Assembly (NCBI GenBank): GCA_964431965.1
Contig: CAYSLU010000012.1
Coordinates: forward strand, 11,745-75,744
DNA from: CAYSLU01 sp964431965
Lineage (GTDB): Bacteria; Verrucomicrobiota; Kiritimatiellia; CAIKKV01; CAYSLU01
DNA length: 64,000 nucleotides
Direction of reading: 5' to 3'
Shown here: positions 34,990 to 43,868 of the stretch, in pieces
How positions within the stretch are numbered: position 1 is the first letter of the stretch
Layout: the number at the start of each line of letters is the position of its first letter
Notes under the pieces: generated by a model
Databases searched by the model: none
What the model was told of the DNA's origin: nothing
Seen by the model: only the letters and a program-made list of their open reading frames with translations
Made by a program: the position numbers and the translations under genes

Positions 34990-36711
34990 TCAGCGCTCGA
35001 CGCTTCCGTCGCTCGGACGAAAATCCTCGAGTCGAAGCTGGAGCGAGTCGCGGCCCATGTACTGGTCGCGCTCGAGCGCGAACGCGCAGTCGATCGGCCC
35101 ATCGGGCAGCCGGCGCGCGCCCATGCCGAACCCGATCGCCGGGATCTGCCTCCCGCCTCCGGCCAGCATCAGCTTCAGGTGGTCGCCCCCGACGATGCGC
35201 GGGGGCCCCAGCACGCGCAGGTTGCGGGCGGCCCAGATCGGCCGCGGATGCCCCTCTCCGAACGGGCCGAGCCGGTCGATCCAGTCCAGGAGCTCCTTGT
35301 CCGCTTCGCCCAGCTCGATCCACGAGTCCACGCGCTGCACGGCCCGACGATCCTGCCCTTTCAGCCGGGCCGTGCACACCCGACTGAACTGCGCCTGGAA
35401 ATCCTCGAACTTCCCTCGCGCCACCCACAGGCCGGCCGCGGCGCGGTGGCCCCCGAATCCGTCGAGGAGGTGGGCACACTCGCCCAGCGCATCCACCAGG
35501 TCGAAGCCCTCGATCGCGCGGCACGAGCCGCGGCCCCGCCCCTCGGCGTCGAACGCCACGACCACCACGGGACACCGGTGCGCGCTGCAGAGCCGGGACG
35601 CCACGATGCCGATGACGCCCGGGTGCCACCCGGCGTCGCCCACCACGATCCCGCAGTCGGCTTCCCGGTCGAACGTCCGGGCAATCCGGGTCTCGGCATG
35701 CCGGAGGATCTCCCGCTCCACGGTCTTGCGCGCCGCGTTCGCGGCGTCGAGCTGCTTCGCCAGGCGCTCGCCGTCCGCCTCATCCTCGGCCAGCAGGAGA
35801 TCCAGGGCCGAGCGAGCGTCGCCCATGCGGCCGGCCGCATTGATGCGCGGGCCGAGGACGAACCCCAGGTGATGCTCGGTGATGGCGGACTCGAGGCCGG
35901 CCACCCGCGCGAGCGCCCGCAGTCCGGAAAACTCGCTCCGGCCCAGGCGCTCGACCCCGTGGCGCACAAACACCCGGTTCTCCGCGCGCAGGGGGACGAC
36001 GTCGGCCACCGTCCCGATCGCCACCCACTCGAGGTAGCGCCGCAGGTCGATCCCCTCCATGCCGGGCCGGCCAAGCTCCCGGCCCCGCTTGAGCAGCGCA
36101 TGGCAGAGCTTGAACGCGATGCCGACGCCGGCCAGGTCCTGCAGCCCGACGGGCCCGCCCAGCTTCGGATTGACCACGGCCAGAGCCGGCGCCACCGTGC
36201 CCCCCGGCTCATGGTGGTCGGTCACGATCACATCCACCCCGGCCGCGGCAGCCGCGGACACGGGCCCGGAAGAGGACGTCCCGCAGTCGACGGTGACGAT
36301 CAGGCGCGGCGAGCACGTTTCGATGCAGCGACGAAGGCCGTCCTCCGAGAGTCCGTACCCCTCATCCATGCGGTCCGGGATGAAGGGCGTCACGCTCGCG
36401 CCCAGCCGGCGGAGCACGGCTACGGCCAGCGCCGTGGCCGTCACGCCATCCGCATCGTAGTCCCCATAGACGGCGATGCCCTCGCGGCCGTCGATCGCGC
36501 GCCAGATCCGCGCGACGGCGATCTCCATCGCCGGCAAGAGGAAGGGGTCGGACAGGGTACTCAGGCGCGGCGAAAGGAACTCCCGGATCACGGCGGGGTC
36601 GAGAAAACCCCGCCCCACGAGGCAGGCGGCGGCCGCCCTGGGCATCCCGAGCTGCCGCGCGACTTCCGCCGCGCGGGCCGGGTCCGCCTCCACCATGCTC
36701 CACCGCTTCAC
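34990..36711 (-). CDS. recJ: single-stranded-DNA-specific 5'-3' exonuclease
   Basis: 573 residues from a GTG that overlaps the secDF stop as GTGA. DHH phosphoesterase motifs: VYGDYDADGVTATALAVA, LIVTVDCGTSS, VIVTDHHEPGG, FVLGPRINAAGRMGDA and, in the DHHA1 half, LDGFGGHRAAAGLWVARG. An OB-like C-terminus holds PRIVGGDHLKLML. RecJ acts in RecF-pathway recombination and mismatch and base-excision repair, on manganese ions. The last gene of the aroC-tgt-yajC-secDF-recJ string, convergent with pabB; the 79-base space between them holds nothing recognisable. Confidence 0.95.
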   Translation of the reverse strand: MKRWSMVEADPARAAEVARQLGMPRAAAACLVGRGFLDPAVIREFLSPRLSTLSDPFLLPAMEIAVARIWRAIDGREGIAVYGDYDADGVTATALAVAVLRRLGASVTPFIPDRMDEGYGLSEDGLRRCIETCSPRLIVTVDCGTSSSGPVSAAAAAGVDVIVTDHHEPGGTVAPALAVVNPKLGGPVGLQDLAGVGIAFKLCHALLKRGRELGRPGMEGIDLRRYLEWVAIGTVADVVPLRAENRVFVRHGVERLGRSEFSGLRALARVAGLESAITEHHLGFVLGPRINAAGRMGDARSALDLLLAEDEADGERLAKQLDAANAARKTVEREILRHAETRIARTFDREADCGIVVGDAGWHPGVIGIVASRLCSAHRCPVVVVAFDAEGRGRGSCRAIEGFDLVDALGECAHLLDGFGGHRAAAGLWVARGKFEDFQAQFSRVCTARLKGQDRRAVQRVDSWIELGEADKELLDWIDRLGPFGEGHPRPIWAARNLRVLGPPRIVGGDHLKLMLAGGGRQIPAIGFGMGARRLPDGPIDCAFALERDQYMGRDSLQLRLEDFRPSDGSVER

Positions 36712-39251
36712 GGAGCCGTCGGCTTCTTGCCCAGCTGCGGCGTCTTGAACCCGTACCACATCAGGACCACCGGCGTGGCAATGTAGATGGTTGAGTACGT
36801 GCCCGAGATCATGCCGATGCACATGGCCGTCGCGAAGTCCTTGATCGCGCCGCCGCCCATGACCAGCAGGAACAGGATTGACACGAACGTCATGAAGTTC
36901 GTCAGCAGCGTCCGGCTCAGCGTCTCGTTCATGCTCTGGTTGCAGATCTCCGTGAACGACTTGTTGCGCACGAGCCGCAGATCCTCGCGGATGCGGTCGA
37001 AGATCACGATCGTGTCGTTCACCGAGTAGCCGATGATGGTCATCAGCGCCGCCACGATGGTCAGGTTCAGTTGGAACCCGAGCAGGTGCATGACGCCCGC
37101 CGTCACCAGCACGTCGTGGATCAGCGCCGCGACGGCCCCGAGCCCGAAGCCGAACTCAAAGCGGATCCAGATGTAGATGATCATGGCGACGAACGATGCC
37201 AGCATCGCCCAGCCGGCCTTCGTCTTCAGCTCGCTCCCCACGAGCGGCCCGACATCATCCTGCTTCATCAGCTTGAACCCGGCGCCGGGGAACTTCTCGA
37301 GAAGCATCTTTTCGACCTTCGCCCCGTCGCTCTGGGCGCCCACCTTGATCTGCAGGAACTCCCGCCCCCCGCCGGCTTCCATGCCGGACTGGTACTGGAT
37401 GGTCGCATCGCCGATTCCCGCGCCGCCCAAGGTGCTGCGCACATCCTCGACGCCCGGCTCCTGGCCCTTGTGGAAGCTCAGCGTCAGCGACGAGCCGCCG
37501 GTGAAGTCAACGCCGAACACGCTTCGCTTGTCCTTCACGCCATGCGCCACCATCAGCCCCCAGCTCGCGACGATCACAACCAGCGAGATGCCCACCGCCA
37601 CCTTCCACGGCTTCATGAAGTCGAAGTTCGTCTGCTTGATCAGGGACATCATCCGCAGGACCTTGGTGTCCGTCCGGCGCGACGCGATCACGTTGAAGCA
37701 CATCCGCGTCACGATGACGGCCGTGTAGACGCTGACGATCAGGCCGGCGGTCAGGGTGACCGCATACCCGCGGATCGGCCCGGACCCGAGCAGGAACAGG
37801 ATGACCGCGGTGATGATCGTCGTGAGATTCGAGTCGATAATGGCCGTGAAGGCCCGCTCGAACCCGGCCTGGATCGAGGCCACCAGCCCCTTTCCGGTGC
37901 GCAGCTCCTCGCGTATGCGCTCGAAGATCAGCACGTTCGCATCCACGGCCATGCCGATGGACAGCGCGATGCCGGCGATGCCCGGCAGCGTCAGCACCGG
38001 CAGGGCGATGGCGCCGGTCGAGCGGCCCTCGCCCGAGAAGATGCCGAGGAACCCCGCCACGAGGATCATGCCCAGCGGCAGGAGCACCACGTTAAGAATC
38101 AGCGCCAGGTCGGCCAGCAGCCCCGCCACCAGGTAGTACGCGCCCATCAGCACGATGATCGCCACGCACCCGTAGATGCCGGCCTTGACGCCGCTGTCGA
38201 TCGAATCCTGTCCCAGCGTCGGATCGACCACGCGCTTCTCGACGATCTTCACCGGCGCCGGCAGCGCGCCCGCGCGCAGCACGTTCGAGAGGAACGTCGC
38301 CTCGGCGATCGAGAAGCTGCCGCTGATCTCGGCCCGGCCGCCGGGGATCGGCTCGTTGATCCGCGGCGCCGAATACAGGGTGTCGTCCATCACGATCGCC
38401 ATCATCATGAACCGCTCGGCGCCGGCCCGGGTGGGGTTCTTGGCGCCGCCCGGCGCGTAGTCCGACGTAACCCGCCGGAACTTGCGGGTGCCGTTCGCGT
38501 CGAACCGAAGGGTCACGACCGGCTGCCCGAGCGCGCGGTAGTCCACGCCGGCATCCTTCAGGGTGTCGCCCGTGAGCTCCTTCCGATGGCTCACGAAGTA
38601 CGGGCGATACATGTCCTCACCCGCCACCTTCTCACGCTCCAGCATGAGGTCGTAGCCCGCGGGCGCCTGGAAGCGGGCCAGCTCGCGGCGCAGCGCGGGG
38701 TCCATCGGAGGCGCGCTCTTCTCGCGGCGGTACAGGGACTCCTCGCGGCCGCGCACCGTCCGGCTGACGACCACATAGCCGGTCGGGGCCAGCCCCTTGT
38801 CGAACAGGGCCTCGACGAGCGCTTCGTTGTTCTCGTGGACCATCCGGAACGTGAGGAAGGCCGCGCTCTGGATGCTCCGCTCCGCCTCCTCGCGCTTCTC
38901 CTGCCCGATTCCCGGCAGCTGCACCACGATGCGGTTGCCCTTCTCCGGGTAGATCACGGGCTCGGCGATGCCGAGGTTGTCGACGCGGTTGCGGATGACT
39001 TCGACGGCGCGCTGCTGGGCCTTGGCCACCTGGGCCTTCACCTGCTCCTGGATCTGCGCGTCCGTCTGCTCCGGGTTCTTGTCCCGCAGCTCCTGCGCGA
39101 TCGCTTCCTCGTCGATCTGCACGACGAAGCTCGTCCCGCCCCTCAAGTCCAGCCCGAGCCGGATCTTCTGCTTGAGCGGCAACACCGTCGCCAGCGCCCC
39201 CGCGATCAGCACGACCAGGATCAACCACTTCCACATCGCCCGCTTGTCCAT
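36708..39251 (-). CDS. secDF: protein translocase SecD-SecF fusion
   Basis: 847 residues, both halves of the SecDF membrane protein that uses the proton gradient to complete export through SecYEG. The SecD half: first membrane segment WLILVVLIAGALATVLPL, LGLDLRGGTSFVVQIDEEAI, the P1 head domain, SGSFSIAEATFLSNVLRAG, then TLPGIAGIALSIGMAVDANV and LIFERIREELRTGKG. The SecF half: WKVAVGISLVVIVASWGLM, GVDFTGGSSLTLSFHK, IYIWIRFEFGFGLGAVAALI, TIIGYSVNDTIVIFDRIRED. Such fusions occur in several phyla. A 52-base space with a strong hairpin separates it from yajC. Confidence 0.96.
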   Translation of the reverse strand: MDKRAMWKWLILVVLIAGALATVLPLKQKIRLGLDLRGGTSFVVQIDEEAIAQELRDKNPEQTDAQIQEQVKAQVAKAQQRAVEVIRNRVDNLGIAEPVIYPEKGNRIVVQLPGIGQEKREEAERSIQSAAFLTFRMVHENNEALVEALFDKGLAPTGYVVVSRTVRGREESLYRREKSAPPMDPALRRELARFQAPAGYDLMLEREKVAGEDMYRPYFVSHRKELTGDTLKDAGVDYRALGQPVVTLRFDANGTRKFRRVTSDYAPGGAKNPTRAGAERFMMMAIVMDDTLYSAPRINEPIPGGRAEISGSFSIAEATFLSNVLRAGALPAPVKIVEKRVVDPTLGQDSIDSGVKAGIYGCVAIIVLMGAYYLVAGLLADLALILNVVLLPLGMILVAGFLGIFSGEGRSTGAIALPVLTLPGIAGIALSIGMAVDANVLIFERIREELRTGKGLVASIQAGFERAFTAIIDSNLTTIITAVILFLLGSGPIRGYAVTLTAGLIVSVYTAVIVTRMCFNVIASRRTDTKVLRMMSLIKQTNFDFMKPWKVAVGISLVVIVASWGLMVAHGVKDKRSVFGVDFTGGSSLTLSFHKGQEPGVEDVRSTLGGAGIGDATIQYQSGMEAGGGREFLQIKVGAQSDGAKVEKMLLEKFPGAGFKLMKQDDVGPLVGSELKTKAGWAMLASFVAMIIYIWIRFEFGFGLGAVAALIHDVLVTAGVMHLLGFQLNLTIVAALMTIIGYSVNDTIVIFDRIREDLRLVRNKSFTEICNQSMNETLSRTLLTNFMTFVSILFLLVMGGGAIKDFATAMCIGMISGTYSTIYIATPVVLMWYGFKTPQLGKKPTAP

Positions 39252-39274
39252 GACTCTGCTCTCCTCGGCAAAGA

Positions 39275-39299
39275 GCGGCCGTCCTCTCGGACCGGCCGC
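39275..39299 (-). promoter_or_regulatory. strong hairpin in the yajC-secDF spacer
   Basis: GCGGCC ... GGCCGC pairs through the inner GTCC/GGAC around a TCTC loop with one bulged base, making a 10-bp stem just before the secDF ribosome site. No T-run follows on the minus strand, so it is not a classical terminator. It could stabilise the mRNA end or lower secDF expression relative to yajC. Confidence 0.35.
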
Positions 39300-39304
39300 C
39301 CAAA

Positions 39305-39676
39305 TCAGCGGCTCTCGCCCACGTCGCCGACGTTCTCGTCCTTGTCCAGAGCGCGGATCACCGCGCCGCGCGCCACCTCGACCTTCACGCCGTCGGCGAT
39401 CTTGATCGAGAACGTCTGCTCCTTGACATTGGCGATGGTGCCGATGATCCCGCCGCTGAAGACCACGCGGTCCCCGCTCTTGATCGCCAGGATCATCTGC
39501 TTGCGCAGCTTCTCCTTCTTCATCTGCGGCCGGATCATCATGAAGTAGAAGAGCAGGAAGATGATGGCCATGTAGCCCAGCATCAGCATCCCGCCGCCCT
39601 GCTGGCCCTGCCCGCCGCCCGCCGGGGCCGGGGCCATTGCCAGCCAGACCGAACTCGCTCCGAATATGCTCATCAT
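39305..39676 (-). CDS. yajC: preprotein translocase subunit YajC
   Basis: 123 residues: a short Ala/Gly/Gln-rich N-terminus, one membrane segment (LMLGYMAIIFLLFYFMMIRP), then the conserved QMKKEKLRKQMILAIKSGDR and VVFSGGIIGTIANVKEQTFS soluble domain. It accompanies SecDF. Tandem ATG codons overlap the tgt stop; the first is used here (ATGA). The order tgt-yajC-secDF is the widespread one. Confidence 0.95.
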   Translation of the reverse strand: MMSIFGASSVWLAMAPAPAGGGQGQQGGGMLMLGYMAIIFLLFYFMMIRPQMKKEKLRKQMILAIKSGDRVVFSGGIIGTIANVKEQTFSIKIADGVKVEVARGAVIRALDKDENVGDVGESR

Positions 39677-40788
39677 TCCGCTCCTCGCTCCCGGTACTCG
39701 CGCCGCAGCTCCTCGAAGCAGCCGGCGCGGATCGCCTCGCGCATCTTCCGCATCAGTCCCATGAAATAGTGCAGGTTGTGGATCGTCACCAGCCGGACGC
39801 CGAGGATTTCGTCCACGTTCAACAGGTGCCGCACGTACGCCCGGCTGAAGTTCCGGCACGCGTAGCACGAGCAGCCTTCCTCGATCGGCCGCAGATCCTC
39901 CTTGTACCCGCCCGCCTTAACCGCGTAGCGCCCCGCGCCCGCGTAGGCCGACCCGTTCCGGCCGCAGCGCGTGGGCATGACGCAATCGAACATGTCCACG
40001 CCCCGGGCCACCGCCTCGATCATCTGCCACGGCTTGCCCACGCCCATCAGGTAGCGCGGCCGGTCCGCCGGCAGATGCGCCGCGCCGGACTCGATTCCGC
40101 CCAGCAGCACGTCGCCCGGCTCACCCACGCTCACCCCGCCGATCGCGTACCCGTCGAACCCGATCGCCCGCAGCTCCCGCGCACACCGGGCGCGCAGTTC
40201 GGCGAACTCGCCGCCCTGCACGATCCCGAAAACGAGCTGACCCGGCGCACGCTCCTGTCCCGCACAAAGAGCCGCCCATGTTAGGGTTCGGTCCACAGCC
40301 TCGCAAGCATAATGATGCTCGCAGGGATAGTGCACGCACTCGTCGAAGGCCATCGCGATGTCCGACCCGATCCGCCGCTGCGCCGCCATCGCTTCGACCG
40401 GGCCCAGGAAGATGCGCCGGCCGTCCACGTGCGAGCTGAATTCGACCCCGTCCGGCCGGATCTTCCGCAGATTCGAGAGGCTGAACACCTGGAATCCGCC
40501 GCTGTCCGTCAGGATCGGCCGGTTCCAGCCCATGAACGCGTGCAGCCCCCCCACCGCGTCCAGAACGTCCAGTCCGGGGCGGATCATGAGGTGGTAGGTG
40601 TTGCTGAGGATGATCTCGCTGCCGACCGCGACCAGCTCGTCCGGCGACATGGCCTTCACCGTGGCCTGGGTGCCGACGGGCATGAAGACCGGCGTCTCGA
40701 CCACCCCGTGCGCCGTCGTCAGCCGCCCGCAGCGCGCGGCGCTGGCGGGGTCGGAGGCCGTCACCTCGAATGTGCCCGGCCCGCTCAT
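39673..40788 (-). CDS. tgt: queuine tRNA-ribosyltransferase
   Basis: 371 residues. Exchanges guanine-34 for preQ1 in GUN-anticodon tRNAs. The substrate Asp95 is in RPILTDSGGFQVFSL, the nucleophile Asp in VDMFDCVMPTRCGRNG, RGVDMF precedes it, and zinc ligands are in EGCSCYACRNFSRAYVRHLL plus the His in LVTIHNLHYFMGLM. The start is the ATG overlapping the aroC stop as ATGA. Length and motifs are those of a fully active bacterial Tgt. Confidence 0.97.
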   Translation of the reverse strand: MSGPGTFEVTASDPASAARCGRLTTAHGVVETPVFMPVGTQATVKAMSPDELVAVGSEIILSNTYHLMIRPGLDVLDAVGGLHAFMGWNRPILTDSGGFQVFSLSNLRKIRPDGVEFSSHVDGRRIFLGPVEAMAAQRRIGSDIAMAFDECVHYPCEHHYACEAVDRTLTWAALCAGQERAPGQLVFGIVQGGEFAELRARCARELRAIGFDGYAIGGVSVGEPGDVLLGGIESGAAHLPADRPRYLMGVGKPWQMIEAVARGVDMFDCVMPTRCGRNGSAYAGAGRYAVKAGGYKEDLRPIEEGCSCYACRNFSRAYVRHLLNVDEILGVRLVTIHNLHYFMGLMRKMREAIRAGCFEELRREYRERGAE

Positions 40789-41867
40789 GAGCGCGCCGCC
40801 GCCAGGAGCGCGGCGTCGGCCAGGACCAGCGCGGCCATCGATTCGACGATCGGGACCGCGCGCGGCACCACGCAGGGATCGTGCCGCCCGCGCGCTTCCA
40901 TCACGGCCGGGCGGCCCTCGTAGTCCACCGTCTGCTGCGCCTTGCCGATCGTGGCCGGCGGCTTGAACGCCACGCGGAACACGACCGGCTCGCCCGTCGA
41001 GATTCCGCCCTGCACGCCGCCCGATCGGTTTGTGGCGGTGCCGATCCGGCCGTCCGGGTGCCGTGTGTACATGTCGTTGTGCGCCGAGCCGCGCATGCGC
41101 GAGCCCGCGAAGCCGGAGCCGATCTCGAACCCCTTCGTCGCCGGAATCGAGAGCATCGCGCCCGCCAGCGCCGCGTTGAGCTTCCCGAAGACCGGCTCGC
41201 CCCACCCCGCCGGCAGGTTGCGGCACACGCAGGTGATCACGCCCCCGACGGAGTCCTGCTCGTCCTTCGCCTTGAGCACTTCCGCCGCCATCTCTTCGGC
41301 CACGCGGGCGTCCGGGCACCGCACGAGCGTCCGGTCCACGTCCGCGCGCGTCAGGGGGCGCTCGCTCAAGTCCTCGCACCGGACCCCGCCGATCGCCGAC
41401 ACCCAGGCCACAATCTCCACGCCGTGGCGCTCCCGCAGCAGCTTCTCCGCCACCGCGCCGGCGGCCACGCGCCCGATCGTCTCCCGCGCGCTCGCCCGAC
41501 CGCCGCCGCTGGAGGCCGTGATGCCGTACTTGGCGCGGTAGGTGAAATCGGCATGCGACGGGCGCGGAACATTCGCCATGGATCCGTAGTCCTGAGGCCG
41601 GCGGTCGTCGTTCCGGACGAGCATCGCGATGGGCGTGCCCAGCGTGACCCCGCCTTCCAGCCCGCACAGGATCGTCACCCGGTCCGGCTCGGCGCGCGGC
41701 GTCGTCAGCTCGCTCTGGCCCGGGCGCCGCCGGTCCAGCTGGGGCTGGATGTCGGACTCCTTGAGCTCGAGCCGGGCGGGACAGCCGTCGATAACGGCGC
41801 CCACCCCCTCCCCGTGCGACTCCCCGAAGGTGGTAACCGCAAACAGACGTCCGAATGTGTTCGACAT
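40785..41867 (-). CDS. aroC: chorismate synthase
   Basis: 360 residues. Converts EPSP to chorismate with reduced FMN, the last shikimate step. Motifs: FAVTTFGESHGEGVGAVIDG at the N-terminus, LDRRRPGQSELTTPRAEPD, YGSMANVPRPSHADFTYRAK, SSGGGRASARETIGRVAAGA, GIQGGISTGEPVV-type VQGGISTGEPVVFRVAFKPP and ARGRHDPCVVPRAVPIVESM. The preceding 100 bases hold a small hairpin (GCCCG AAAA CGGGC at 41937-41950) that may end the reductase transcript. First gene of the aroC-recJ string. Confidence 0.97.
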   Translation of the reverse strand: MSNTFGRLFAVTTFGESHGEGVGAVIDGCPARLELKESDIQPQLDRRRPGQSELTTPRAEPDRVTILCGLEGGVTLGTPIAMLVRNDDRRPQDYGSMANVPRPSHADFTYRAKYGITASSGGGRASARETIGRVAAGAVAEKLLRERHGVEIVAWVSAIGGVRCEDLSERPLTRADVDRTLVRCPDARVAEEMAAEVLKAKDEQDSVGGVITCVCRNLPAGWGEPVFGKLNAALAGAMLSIPATKGFEIGSGFAGSRMRGSAHNDMYTRHPDGRIGTATNRSGGVQGGISTGEPVVFRVAFKPPATIGKAQQTVDYEGRPAVMEARGRHDPCVVPRAVPIVESMAALVLADAALLAAARS

Positions 41868-41970
41868 GTCCCCTCCGGCTGATGGAAGCGGCGGCTACGG
41901 TATCACGCACCGCTGATCCGGTGAAGCGCTTTCCCGGCCCGAAAACGGGCGGCGCATCTTTCGGTGCGGG

Positions 41971-42822
41971 CTAGAACAGGCGCTCTTGAAACTCGGGGTG
42001 ACTCAGCAGGCCGCGTCGACGGCCGGGACTCATCGGGCGGTGGCTCGCACACGCCGCCAGCGTGGTCCGCATCGTCGGAATATCGCTCGTCGTGCAGATC
42101 CCCGTGATGGCATGCGACAGGGCGAAGTCCACCGCCAGCTGCACGTGCTGCGGATCGGTGAACGGCCGGTACCAGCACGTCTGCGCCTTCGGATGCGAAC
42201 CCCACTTCCCGCGCGCGATCGCCTTCAGCGACATGACGCCCACGTCGCGCCGCCGGCAGTCGCGCAGCAGCGCCAGCGCGCCCGCCCGATACGCCGCGTC
42301 TCCGAACTGCGTCGCGAAAACCGGAAACATGACCGTGTCGAACGGGAACCGCCGCAGCGCCTCGCGCAGCACCGCCGGCGACTCGACCCCGTGGCCGGTA
42401 ATACCGATCCAGCGCGTCAGCCCCGCCGACCGCGCCGCCAGCACCGCCTCCAGCGCGCCGCCCCGGCCCGTGATGGCGTCGAGGTCCGCCATCCGGTTGA
42501 CGGCATGGAACTGATACAGGTCGAACGCGCCCGCCTTTAGCCGGCGCAGGGAGGAGCGCAGCTCGGCGCCGGCCGCGCGCGCCGTCCGCTCCGTCGTCTT
42601 GCAGCCGAGAAACATGCCGGATCGGATCCGCTTCATCCACGGCCCCAGCCGCCGCTCGGCCACGCCGTAGGAGGGGGCCACGTCAATGTGGTTCACGCCC
42701 GCTGCCAGCACGGACTCCATGGCGGAGTCCGCCTCCCGCTGGCTGACATTCCAGAAGGCGGCGCCGCCGAAGATGGCCACCGTGCTCCGGTGGCCCGTGC
42801 GACCGAGTCTGCGCTTCTGCAT
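41971..42822 (-). CDS. aldo/keto reductase
   Basis: 283 residues from the ATG of MQKRRLGRTG. NADPH-dependent TIM-barrel reductase. The tetrad is visible as Asp and Tyr in HIDVAPSYGVAERRLG, Lys in FLGCKTTER and His in LYQFHAVNRM. Cofactor-loop region LSHAITGICTTSDIPTM. It is shorter than its neighbour and only distantly related, so not a recent duplication. The start lies 4 bases after the upstream reductase stop; both are probably co-transcribed. Substrate unknown. Confidence 0.88.
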   Translation of the reverse strand: MQKRRLGRTGHRSTVAIFGGAAFWNVSQREADSAMESVLAAGVNHIDVAPSYGVAERRLGPWMKRIRSGMFLGCKTTERTARAAGAELRSSLRRLKAGAFDLYQFHAVNRMADLDAITGRGGALEAVLAARSAGLTRWIGITGHGVESPAVLREALRRFPFDTVMFPVFATQFGDAAYRAGALALLRDCRRRDVGVMSLKAIARGKWGSHPKAQTCWYRPFTDPQHVQLAVDFALSHAITGICTTSDIPTMRTTLAACASHRPMSPGRRRGLLSHPEFQERLF

Positions 42823-42826
42823 CGGG

Positions 42827-43801
42827 TCATCGCTCCTGCTTCGCTGCGGCCGCCATAGCTTCCGCCCGCGCCCGCCCCATGATCCGCGCCCCCTCATGCC
42901 AGTCGCGCAGCGGCAGCACGTCCTCGCCCGCCGGCGCCAGGGCTTCGATCTGCGACGCATCCTTCGCGCCCACGATGGCGGAGGTCACCGCCGGATGCGT
43001 CAGAACCCAGCGGATCGAAAACTGGGCCACGGTCAGGCCGCTCCGCACCGCCACGGCCCGCAGCTCGTCCAAGCCGTCGAGCATGCGCTGGAAGCCCGCC
43101 CCCGCGAACAGGGGGTCCGACGACCGCTTGTCCGCAAAGACCCGATCGCGCGCGTGCCCCCCCGCCAGCAGTCCGCGGTACAGGGGCGAGTACGGGATCA
43201 CGCCCATCCGGTGCGTCAGCGCGTACGGCAGCTCCTGCGCCTCGCACTCCCGCTGGATCAGGCTGTACGGCGGCTGCATGCCGTGAATCGGCAGGTATCG
43301 CCGGTACATGTCCATCTGGACCGGATTCAGGTTACTCACGCCGAACCACCGGACCTTGCCCTGCTTCTGCAGCGTGATCAGGGCCGCCGCCACCTCATCG
43401 GGCCGCGTCAGCGGGTCGAACGAGTGGATCTGGTAGAGGTCGATCCGATCCGTCTGGAGGCGGCGCAGCGATGCCTCGCACGCCTCCAGGATGTATGAAT
43501 AGCGCGTGTCGGGAAAGTAGGCCGGCTCCTCCCGGAAGTTCCAGTAGAACTTCGATGCGACGATCACGCGGTCGCGCAGGCCGTCCCGCTTCAGGCACTC
43601 GCCCAGCAGCGTCTCGGCCCGGCCGTTCCCGTACGCGTCGGCCGTGTCGATGAAGTTCACGCCGAGCTCGAGCGCCCGCCGGAGCGCGCCCTCCCAGGAT
43701 GCCGTCGATACCTCACCCCAGAAGAACGGCGAGAGCTGCCACGATCCGAGGCAGATCCGCGACACCACCAAGTCGGTGCTTCCGAGCTGGACGTATTTCA
43801 T
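42827..43801 (-). CDS. aldo/keto reductase
   Basis: 324 residues. ATG at MKYVQLGSTDL is preferred over a TTG ten codons upstream. Catalytic Asp and Tyr in NFIDTADAYGNGRAE, Lys in VIVASKFYWNF, His in LYQIHSFDPL, and VRWFGVSNLNPVQMD and SAIVGAKDASQIEALAP in the cofactor site. This is the Kv-beta/YajO-like AKR branch. It lies 67 bases downstream of the GHMP kinase gene on the same strand and may belong to the sugar-use genes. Confidence 0.9.
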   Translation of the reverse strand: MKYVQLGSTDLVVSRICLGSWQLSPFFWGEVSTASWEGALRRALELGVNFIDTADAYGNGRAETLLGECLKRDGLRDRVIVASKFYWNFREEPAYFPDTRYSYILEACEASLRRLQTDRIDLYQIHSFDPLTRPDEVAAALITLQKQGKVRWFGVSNLNPVQMDMYRRYLPIHGMQPPYSLIQRECEAQELPYALTHRMGVIPYSPLYRGLLAGGHARDRVFADKRSSDPLFAGAGFQRMLDGLDELRAVAVRSGLTVAQFSIRWVLTHPAVTSAIVGAKDASQIEALAPAGEDVLPLRDWHEGARIMGRARAEAMAAAAKQER

Positions 43802-43868
43802 GGTCTTCGCGCCGGCAACCGCTTCCGTCAACCCGCAGGACGGTGGCGCTCGGCCGGGCCGCCCCGGC